Assembly: GCA_964354365.1 (NCBI GenBank)
Contig: CAYGZM010000136.1
Span: forward strand, 1 to 9,967
Length of the DNA stretch: 9,967 bases
Direction: 5' to 3'
DNA from: CAYGZM01 sp964354365
GTDB taxonomy: Bacteria > Planctomycetota > Phycisphaerae > Sedimentisphaerales > Anaerobacaceae
Translations under genes and position numbers: made by a program
Part shown: positions 1-5,675 of the stretch, in pieces
How the letters are laid out: each line of letters opens with the position of its first letter
How positions within the stretch are numbered: the stretch's first letter is position 1
Notes under the pieces: generated by a model
Databases searched by the model: none
What the model was told of the DNA's origin: nothing
The model's input: only the letters and a program-made list of their open reading frames with translations

Positions 1-2
1 CG

Positions 3-2378
3 CAGGATAAACAGGAGATTCGCGCTCGCACCCTGCTTTTAGGCATCCGCGAAGTACGGGAGGACCAAGCGACTGTCCAAAAACTGGTCGACGAATTGAA
101 AAAGGCCGAGGGCGAAAGCGGGCTTTTGTGGCGCCTGCATCAAGCGTCGTTGTGGCTGGCGTCTGATGACTGGCGTTCGAAACAGCAGGATATTACCGAC
201 TCGCTTCAATACTGCATTGATTCAGACCCCGAATCGTCGGCACCGGCATTACTCCTGGCGGGCATGTATGAGAGACTGCAGGACCCCCGGCGTGTCGAAG
301 ATACCTGCCGGCAGGCGCTTGTCCGGAATCCTTCGGCGGCTGATATCGCAGATAGATTGCTGAGCCTCCTTGAAAGACAAGGCCGCTTCTCGGATGCCGA
401 GAAGGTTCTACAGCAGGTCAAGGCGGACCCGCGGATAGCCAGCGCGTGGCAGGTCCGAATGGCCCTTGGGTCGGGGGACGTATCTCGGGCGGTCGATGAA
501 CTCAAACTCAGGGTATCCAATGACGATCAAGACGCCAGCTCACGAATACAGTTGGCGAGACTTCTCTACGAGCAGACGAAGAACGTTGACGAGGCCTTTC
601 GGTATCTCAAGGAAGCTGAAGCTATAACTCCGGACGCCCGTACGCTGGCAGCGGTCAGAGCATCAATCCTAAGAGCTGAGGGCAAAACCAAAGAGTCCCA
701 GCAAGTCCTTGACGACTATGTGGCGGATCACAACGACTTCAACGCATATTGGATGCGGGCCGTGTATCTAACTGAGCAAGGCGAGCTTGAACGCGCCGAG
801 CAGGACTACAGGAAGCTGACAACCTTCGCCGAGCAGGGCGCAACAGGTTATGAACTGTTGAGCAACTTCTATGTCGCCAATGAGAAACTTGATCAGGCCG
901 TAGCGGTGCTTGAACAGGGCGTGAATGCGAATCCTACGGATTTAAGATTGAAGCGAAGGTTGATGCAGCGATTGTTCCTGCGGGACCGCGGACAAGACCG
1001 TGAAAAGGCGCTCGAAGTCCTTACAGCACTTGAGGAACGACTGCCGCAGGACCCTGAACTGATGACGATCCGAGCCGTACAAATGGTAGCGGAGCCGACA
1101 CCAGAGTCACTTGCTGCTGCCAGGCAGAAGCTGGAAAATGCCGTCAAACTGGAGCCGACGGCAGTTAACGCCCATCTGGCCCTGATTGGCATTGTGATGC
1201 AGGAGGGAGATTACGAGACCGCCCGTGACTATGTGATTCGGGCTATCGGCTCGAATCCAAACAACCTGGCGTTGCTGTCAGCCAGAGGCAGAGTTGAGCT
1301 TGCGCTCGATAATACCCAGATGGCGGTCGAGTTGGCTCATCTGGTCCTTCAGAAAGACCCGAACGATACCGAAGCTCTGGACGTGCTGATGGAAGCCGGT
1401 TTGAGCAGCGACGATCGCAGCCTTCTTGAGGAGGCCCGGACGCTGGTCGAATCTGCGACCGGGCGCGGACCCGCAAACGAAAGGCTGTTGCTTGCAAGAG
1501 CACGTGTTCTGGCTGCCCTGGAGCGGCCTCAGACTGCAATTCCTGAGCTGGAGACCTACTGCCAGACGAAGGAAGGAAGCAGCAGTGTTACCGCACTGGT
1601 GACGCTTGCAGACCTGTATCGTCTCGCCGGTGACGCGGAAAAGGCAAAGCTCAGGATTGAGCAGGCAGAGCGGATAGACCCAAATAGCCAGACCGTCATC
1701 CATGCCCGCCTCTTATTGCTGGTGTCGCAGAAGCGATTTGAGGAACTCACGGGGATCAGTTCTGCGTATATTTCGGCCAAAAACCAGAATCCAACGCTGG
1801 TTATGAGGGCCGCGTCAATCTTGGCGGCATCCGACTCGATGAGCCTCAAGAAGGAAGGAACAAAACTCTTTGAGCACGCGGTTACCTTGTTGCCTACGTC
1901 GGTGAATTCACGTTTCGGTTTGGCGTCGAGTCTGTATCAGACAGGCGATGTCGAACGCGCCAAGAAAATCTACGGGGAGCTGCTCAAGCAGTACCCAAAT
2001 AATGTACAGGTCCTCAATGACTTTGCGTGGATCCTGCAAGAGCATGACCATAGCTACACCGCTGCATTGGAGCTGGCGAATAAAGGTTTGAATCTTGCGC
2101 CCAATGATTTGCATCTTCTTGATACGAGGGGCACGATTCTGTTGAATTTGCCGGACCGACTTGCCGACGCAAGGAACGACTTTGAGGAACTTGTGAGACT
2201 GTCCTCCTCTGACGTTCGCCGGCAGGCAAAAGCCCTTCTGCAGCTTGGCCGCGTCTGTGCGAGACTTAATGACTTTGTCCAAGCAAAACAGCACCTTGAG
2301 AACGCACTGGAGATTGACCAAAAGCTGGACGTGTTCACAACTGACGAACGGTCGGAGATCACGAAGATACTCCAGTGA
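3..2378 (+). CDS. Large tetratricopeptide-repeat (TPR) protein, 5' end missing
   Basis: The reading frame is open from base 3, so the gene begins left of the window; a TTG at 96 is an internal codon and not the start. The visible 791 residues are almost entirely helical repeats of the TPR type, with the usual alternation of small residues (A, G), aromatic positions and a Pro near the end of each unit, for example NPSAADIADRLLSLLE near the start and LAPNDLHLLDTRGTILLN near the end. I estimate more than a dozen repeats. No catalytic motif, membrane segment or signal peptide is visible in this part; a signal peptide could lie upstream. TPR arrays act as protein-binding scaffolds. Very long bacterial ones are often periplasmic or lipoprotein partners of exopolysaccharide or exosortase systems, which would suit the DUF218 gene that follows 172 bp downstream, but that role is inference. 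Stop is TGA at 2376-2378. Confidence 0.9.
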   Translation, partial: QDKQEIRARTLLLGIREVREDQATVQKLVDELKKAEGESGLLWRLHQASLWLASDDWRSKQQDITDSLQYCIDSDPESSAPALLLAGMYERLQDPRRVEDTCRQALVRNPSAADIADRLLSLLERQGRFSDAEKVLQQVKADPRIASAWQVRMALGSGDVSRAVDELKLRVSNDDQDASSRIQLARLLYEQTKNVDEAFRYLKEAEAITPDARTLAAVRASILRAEGKTKESQQVLDDYVADHNDFNAYWMRAVYLTEQGELERAEQDYRKLTTFAEQGATGYELLSNFYVANEKLDQAVAVLEQGVNANPTDLRLKRRLMQRLFLRDRGQDREKALEVLTALEERLPQDPELMTIRAVQMVAEPTPESLAAARQKLENAVKLEPTAVNAHLALIGIVMQEGDYETARDYVIRAIGSNPNNLALLSARGRVELALDNTQMAVELAHLVLQKDPNDTEALDVLMEAGLSSDDRSLLEEARTLVESATGRGPANERLLLARARVLAALERPQTAIPELETYCQTKEGSSSVTALVTLADLYRLAGDAEKAKLRIEQAERIDPNSQTVIHARLLLLVSQKRFEELTGISSAYISAKNQNPTLVMRAASILAASDSMSLKKEGTKLFEHAVTLLPTSVNSRFGLASSLYQTGDVERAKKIYGELLKQYPNNVQVLNDFAWILQEHDHSYTAALELANKGLNLAPNDLHLLDTRGTILLNLPDRLADARNDFEELVRLSSSDVRRQAKALLQLGRVCARLNDFVQAKQHLENALEIDQKLDVFTTDERSEITKILQ

Positions 2379-2550
2379 ATTGGGATACAAGCTGTTGGCA
2401 GGAATATGACTTTGGGTATTATGGTCCGGTCTGTGTTAAGGACAAACGTCTCACACATTACTTCCCCACGAAGAGATAATCTGAGCAGTACCGGTTTGCT
2501 ATAGCGTATGTAGTGGTCCCCCTGGGTGAATCCTTCAGAAGAGAAAAGCC

Positions 2551-3315
2551 ATGCCTGTAGTGAAATCCATCGCAACGCCAATTATATGGGTACTCGCCCT
2601 GCTGGTAGGAGGGCTGCTGTTGTCTATGCTCTCAAAGAGAAGGCATCTACAGAAGGCGGGTTGGCATTCGATCCTGTTGGGTGTATTGGCACTGTTGGTG
2701 TTCAGCCTCAATCCTGTCTCTAACCTGCTCGCGTATTCTCTGGAGTGCAGATACGCTCCTATTTCAGCAGAAGACCTTGGTGCGATTGACGTGCTCGTTG
2801 TTCTCGGTTGCGGCGTGCATCCGTCAGGCGGGTTGCGTGCAGAGGCCGAACTGGACGGCCCTGCTTACTCCCGCTGGTACAATGGAGTGACAATGTTCCG
2901 CGAAAGTAACGCGGGCTTGCTCGCGTTCTGTGGTGGTCCCTCATGGAAGGATACCGAGAGCGAAGCAGAAGTGATGAAGGCGATGGCCGTACGTATGGGC
3001 GTTCCCGCAAACAAGATTCTCATTGAGACACAATCACGCAATACGAGGGAGAATGCTGCCCGGTTAGCCGAGTTGCTTGCGGCAGGGCAGAAGAGACAGA
3101 TCGGTCTGGTAACTTCAGCGACGCACATGCTCCGGTCAGAGAAGGTATTCAGAAAGCAATTTCCCAATGACGTCATAGTGCCTATCCCTGTGAATTACAC
3201 GTATGCCCCTTTTCACTGGACGCCGGGGAGCTTTATCCCCAGCGCCACGGCTCTGGTGAAAAGCACTGTTGCGCTGCATGAATGGATAGGGATTATTTGG
3301 TATTCCCTGCGATGA
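2551..3315 (+). CDS. ElyC/SanA/YdcF family (DUF218) membrane protein
   Basis: The 254-residue protein has two hydrophobic N-terminal segments (about residues 7-27 and 39-62) and then a DUF218 domain to the C-terminus. Family marks visible are the first strand VLVVLGCGV (81-89), the Gly-rich turn FCGGP (126-130), SEAEVMKAMAVRMGVP (137-152), the SRNTRENA signature (162-169), LVTSATHMLRS (186-196) and the typical closing helix LHEWIGIIWYSLR (242-254). Length and layout match ElyC-type proteins, which in E. coli affect envelope integrity and peptidoglycan or lipid-carrier metabolism; the enzymatic reaction is not settled for most members. The start is fixed: an in-frame TGA lies nine codons upstream and ATG 2551 is the first start codon after it. 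The Shine-Dalgarno is weak (AGAAGAG region). It may be transcribed with the TPR gene, although the 172-bp gap leaves room for its own promoter. Confidence 0.9.
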   Translation: MPVVKSIATPIIWVLALLVGGLLLSMLSKRRHLQKAGWHSILLGVLALLVFSLNPVSNLLAYSLECRYAPISAEDLGAIDVLVVLGCGVHPSGGLRAEAELDGPAYSRWYNGVTMFRESNAGLLAFCGGPSWKDTESEAEVMKAMAVRMGVPANKILIETQSRNTRENAARLAELLAAGQKRQIGLVTSATHMLRSEKVFRKQFPNDVIVPIPVNYTYAPFHWTPGSFIPSATALVKSTVALHEWIGIIWYSLR

Positions 3316-3425
3316 AGAAACGGCCACTTTTATCGCGCCGTGTGGAAGGCACAACTGTCTAATGTTTCGAGAAGGCCCGCATCGACTTCTGCAACATCAT
3401 CTTGGCTCAGAATCGTGACCTCCAA

Positions 3426-3632
3426 CTACGGATGGGACATCGTCAACTCACCACTGGGGATGGAGACTACATCATCAAGGATCCCGGGTTCATAGAGCCA
3501 GCGCGAGGCGAGAATCGCAAGGTCCTTGAAGTTAACAATGTTGTCCCCATCGGGGGCAGGGTAAATATCCGCTACGGAGCAACCTGTTTTCAGCCAATTT
3601 TTTGAGACTGTAGCAACATTACAGAGTACTCT
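3426..3632 (-). pseudogene. C-terminal remnant of a dockerin-like (calcium-binding repeat) secreted protein
   Basis: The minus strand of 3605-3480 reads SKNWLKTGCSVADIYPAPDG followed directly by DNIVNFKDLAILASRWLYEP. This is the second half of one dockerin-like repeat (xNWL), the linker CSVADIYPAP, and a full second repeat with the calcium-loop pattern DGDNIVNFKDLAIL. Such repeats are common at the ends of secreted planctomycete enzymes and adhesins. Similarity fades upstream: the first repeat is recognisable only as NVATVSKNWL, and its Asp-rich loop is gone. The frame is closed by a stop (TTA on the plus strand at 3681-3683) a little further upstream, with no signal peptide, catalytic domain or start. 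A TAG at 3426-3428 ends the remnant. I read it as the tail of a gene whose body was destroyed by the insertions to its right. The plus-strand frame over the same bases (3402-3605) is its shadow. Confidence 0.72.
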
Positions 3633-3633
3633 T

Positions 3634-3800
3634 CTATCCTGCTTTTCGGTTTTCGCCGCTTCTGCTGCAATGTAACGTCCTTATCGTCTTGTTCAGCCCG
3701 GCGCTGTATGCGTCACGCTGCATATCAACAGCTATCCGTTGACCGAGATGATCCCTGGTGCGCACCCGGTATATGCTTTTCTGCATCTTGCGATGTCGGC
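3634..3800 (-). pseudogene. Unassigned basic C-terminal protein fragment
   Basis: On the minus strand a frame runs into a TAG at 3634-3636 and its last 55 or so residues look like real protein: RKMQKSIYRVRTRDHLGQR, then IAVDMQRDAYSAGLNKTIRT, then LHCSRSGENRKAG. The composition is basic, helix-forming and not repetitive. It is in a different frame from the reverse-transcriptase fragment next to it, and the RT similarity stops just where this begins. I do not recognise the family; given the setting it may be the tail of another transposase or intron protein. It could also be a chance open frame, since it lacks a start and overlaps the end of the RT frame. Confidence 0.3.
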
Positions 3801-4107
3801 GGCCCAGCGAACGATGATAACCTCTCCCCGGGCGACATGTTTCCTCCACCATTGGACCCAGAGATCCAGAACGTAATGGAGGTACACATTCGCCAGGAGC
3901 GGCGAAATCGATGCTCCTTGGGGTGAGCCCTCTTGGCTTGTTGTCCATATCTCATTCTCGATCACTCCCGCTTTCAGCCACTTTCGGAAGAGGCGGAGCA
4001 TGTGCCTATCGGCAATCCGATACTCCAAGAACCTTACCATCCAATCGTGGCAAATCGCATCGAAGTAACCTCGAATGTCCGCATCGAGAATCCAGCCGAT
4101 CTTCTTC
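3732..4107 (-). pseudogene. Group II intron-type reverse transcriptase fragment (in frame with IstA)
   Basis: The downstream part (residues about 171-294) of a 294-residue minus-strand frame matches the palm region of group II intron reverse transcriptases. The visible blocks are GWILDADIRGYFDAI with the first catalytic Asp, the helix RLFRKWLKAGVIE, and EGSPQGASISPLLANVYLHY (the G-(T/S)-P-Q-G block), then DLWVQWWRK. Where the family has the catalytic YADD, this sequence has WAAD, so the first of the two Asp residues is lost and the enzyme would be dead. Similarity ends right after this motif; the rest (ARCRKAYTG to the TAG at 3732) does not look like RT. The N-terminal fingers, the thumb/maturase region, the endonuclease domain and the intron RNA are all absent. 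It is a pseudogene fragment. Confidence 0.8.
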
Positions 4108-4616
4108 ATACGTATCTGATCCACGAAAGTCTCAATTACGCACGGATGGTAGGCCCATTCGACCGGGGCCGAGTAGTGAACGGTATCGACTCGGACCAGA
4201 GCATGGCTGTCCACGAAGGCGGAGCGGCGGCAACAGGCCTCAAAGCGTTCAGAATGCAAAGGCAGAAGGTAAGGCTTTTCCTCTTCGAACAGCTCTCCCA
4301 CGGTCTTGTTGCCATGGACATCAGGGCCTTTGCGATTCAGGTCGTTCTGGCAGTCATCAAACAGCTTGCTGGCCATTTGGCTGATCCCATCCACGTGTGG
4401 CTGGGGGGAAAGATGTGTCCTCTCGCTTCTCTGGCAGGCGTTCTCCACATCGCCCTTTTCGTTGCCTTTGGCGATATTGCAGAAGCGGGTCTCGAAGAGA
4501 TACCACGCCCATAGTTCATAGAACCGCTTATTGAGCCGGCGGTTTTTACCTTTACCCACCTGGATAACCGCACATTTTAGGTTGTCGTAGGCAATACGCC
4601 GCGGCCGCCGCGGCAC
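4108..4616 (-). pseudogene. istA: IS21-family transposase IstA fragment (catalytic core, 5' end lost)
   Basis: The first 170 residues of the 294-residue minus-strand frame are the middle of an IstA transposase. Clear family stretches are RRIAYDNLKCAVIQVGKGKN, then RFYELWAWYLFETRFCN, GNEKGDVENACQRSERTHLS, FDDCQNDLNRKGPDVHG and FVDSHALVRVDTVHYSAPVEW. YDN carries the second catalytic Asp (residue 11) and GDVEN probably the Glu (residue 58). The N-terminal helix-turn-helix and first catalytic Asp are missing: similarity begins at the GTG at 4614-4616, exactly where the oppositely oriented IS3 fragment starts. There is an extra RRP-like insertion in the usual GVPRRIAYDN context. No istB helper gene is nearby. 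At residue 170 the frame passes without a stop into reverse-transcriptase sequence, giving an IstA-RT chimera. The product is not expected to be active. Confidence 0.85.
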
Positions 4617-4687
4617 CCCGCTAGAGCCTGGCAGTCCGCGGGAGAATGGTTACGCTGAGTGATTTCAATACAGGTTTCGTGATGAGC

Positions 4688-4701
4688 TTTTGGACCGAGA
4701 G
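4688..4701 (+). repeat. Direct repeat inside the IS3 remnant, copy 1
   Basis: TTTTGGACCGAGAG occurs here and again 69 bp (23 codons) further on, in the same frame, coding LDRE both times. This copy sits in the normal IS3 context DELLDREL. Confidence 0.7.
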
Positions 4702-4756
4702 TTGTATCATAGTGTCAAGGAAGAAGGGCGATTGCATCTGAATTTACGAGTCGCTG

Positions 4757-4770
4757 TTTTGGACCGAGAG
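4757..4770 (+). repeat. Direct repeat inside the IS3 remnant, copy 2
   Basis: Exact second copy of TTTTGGACCGAGAG, inside the stretch of about 150 bp that interrupts the OrfB similarity. It suggests that part of the interruption arose by local duplication. Confidence 0.65.
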
Positions 4771-5059
4771 ATGGGGTTCTATGACCTTGTTCTGTGGCCC
4801 GAGGTCAAGAATCATCATGGCTTATGCGGTCAAGAAACGCGATTTCCATTTAGGCGCGTTTGCACTGGTCAGGGAAACAAAGGTGCTTGCGGAGAATTGG
4901 CGGCTGGAATACAATGACCACCAGCCTCACAGCAGCCTGGGGTATAAGATGCCGGCCCAGTTCGCCGCCGCGTGTATTGCTTCGGTCTCGGCTACGTCTT
5001 GACCTCAGCAACACACGACACAAGACACAGAAGACTCTTCAATGACGTGTGGTACATAA

Positions 5060-5074
5060 TCTGGGGTCAGGTCA
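5060..5074. repeat. Probable right terminal inverted repeat of the IS3-family element
   Basis: TCTGGGGTCAGGTCA lies 58 bp after the OrfB stop. Read inward it is TGACCTGACCCCAGA, which has the TGA...TCA end form typical of IS3-family elements and sits at the expected distance past the transposase. I saw no matching left end in the window, in keeping with loss of the 5' part of the element. Confidence 0.5.
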
Positions 5075-5102
5075 AGAGCCATGCTCCTGACTCATAAAAC
5101 AG

Positions 5103-5594
5103 ATGAAACGTAGAGCATATTTGGACATAGAAACAACAGGACTCAATAGGAGCTGCTGTGATATTACTGTCATTGGTGTTGCTTTTGAGGCTAAGAAAAA
5201 GTGCAGAATAGTCCAACTCATAGGTGATGAGATTTCAGACGCAAGACTGCTAGGGCTGCTCTACGCAGTGGACGAGATATATACTTACAACGGGTCAAGA
5301 TTCGATATGCCATTCATCAGAGAGAAACTCAGCGTGGATCTCACTCAGGAGTTCAGCCACAGGGATTTGATGTATGATTGCTGGAAGAATAATCTGAAAG
5401 GTGGCCTCAAAGCAGTAGAGCAGAAATTGGACATAGGAAGAAATTCCAAGGGAATAGACGGATTTATGAGCATCAGGCTCTGGTGGGATTATGTAAATGA
5501 CAATGATGAGGATGCTCTTGAGACTCTGCTCGAATACAACCGCGGTGATGTGGTGAACTTGAGGGTTTTGAGGGAGAAACTGGGGGTAAGGTGA
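5103..5594 (+). CDS. YprB-like ribonuclease H-fold / DEDDy 3'-5' exonuclease
   Basis: The 163-residue protein carries the exonuclease signature in order: LDIETTGL with D8 and E10 (Exo I), YTYNGSRFDMPFI with D68 (Exo II), SHRDLMYD (85-92), and YNRGDV with Y145 and D149 spaced Y-x3-D (Exo III, DEDDy type). The NLKGGLKAVEQKLDI stretch (97-111) and the closing Trp-rich and DALETLLEYN helices are those of the small RNase H-like proteins related to YprB; substrates of most members are unknown. All catalytic positions are present, so it looks intact. The start is the only ATG after an in-frame TGA, with no clear Shine-Dalgarno. It begins 28 bp after the probable IS3 end and ends 79 bp before the oppositely oriented transposase stop, with no host partner gene. 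Twelve of 14 Arg codons are AGA/AGG and six of 11 Ile codons are ATA, unlike the neighbours; this suggests transfer. Confidence 0.85.
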   Translation: MKRRAYLDIETTGLNRSCCDITVIGVAFEAKKKCRIVQLIGDEISDARLLGLLYAVDEIYTYNGSRFDMPFIREKLSVDLTQEFSHRDLMYDCWKNNLKGGLKAVEQKLDIGRNSKGIDGFMSIRLWWDYVNDNDEDALETLLEYNRGDVVNLRVLREKLGVR

Positions 5595-5675
5595 GGCTGT
5601 TTTCGGCCAGCAGGAGCGAGGAATATGACTGGCTGGTTTACGCATGCTGGAGCTTTCGCGATAAACTGCTGGGAA

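Larger units (their letters stand above)
4621..5002 (+). pseudogene. IS3-family transposase OrfB, degraded 3' end
   Basis: Frame 4621 onward reads LEPGSPRENGYAE, then TGA (4660-4662), then FQYRFRDELLDRELYHSVKE. IS3-group OrfB proteins carry (I/L)EPGSPWENGYAESFN..RDELLDRE here, so a Trp has become Arg and a Ser codon has become a stop by what looks like one base change. The Glu of GYAE is the third catalytic residue. After about 4725 the match breaks for some 150 bp and resumes in another frame at about 4864 with ETKVLAENWRLEYNDHQPHS and SLGYKMPAQFAAACIAS, the usual OrfB C-terminus, ending at TGA 5000-5002. The gene thus has a stop, an insertion or internal duplication, and a frameshift, and lacks its 5' two thirds. 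It is dead. Confidence 0.82.
3606..5074. mobile_element. Mosaic of decayed mobile-element fragments (group II intron RT, IS21, IS3)
   Basis: Between the dockerin remnant and the exonuclease gene nearly every base belongs to a broken mobile gene. In order these are an unassigned minus-strand fragment (about 3634-3800), a reverse-transcriptase fragment (about 3800-4107), an IstA fragment (4108-4616), and an IS3 OrfB 3' end (4621-5002) with a probable terminal repeat at 5060-5074. The pieces join with little or no spacer, which fits successive insertions and deletions rather than one insertion. None is complete and none could move by itself. The left boundary is drawn where dockerin similarity fades and is uncertain by about 30 bp. 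Confidence 0.7.

Noticed and set aside
2379..2550. Searched for a terminator or promoter between the TPR and DUF218 genes
   Set aside because: Only a short AGCA/TGCT inverted repeat around ACCGGT (2486-2502 region) was seen, without a T run, and no clear -35/-10 pair could be defended.
1278..2581. Several minus-strand frames of 97-175 codons over the TPR gene and the gap after it
   Set aside because: They are complements of a strongly supported TPR frame, with Ser/Arg/Cys-rich translations typical of shadow frames.
3402..3605. Plus-strand frame of 67 codons
   Set aside because: Opposite the dockerin-like remnant, whose minus-strand reading is far more protein-like.
3933..4514. Plus-strand frame of 193 codons opposite the IstA-RT chimera
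   Set aside because: It is antisense to clear IstA and RT similarity, and its translation resembles no protein I know.
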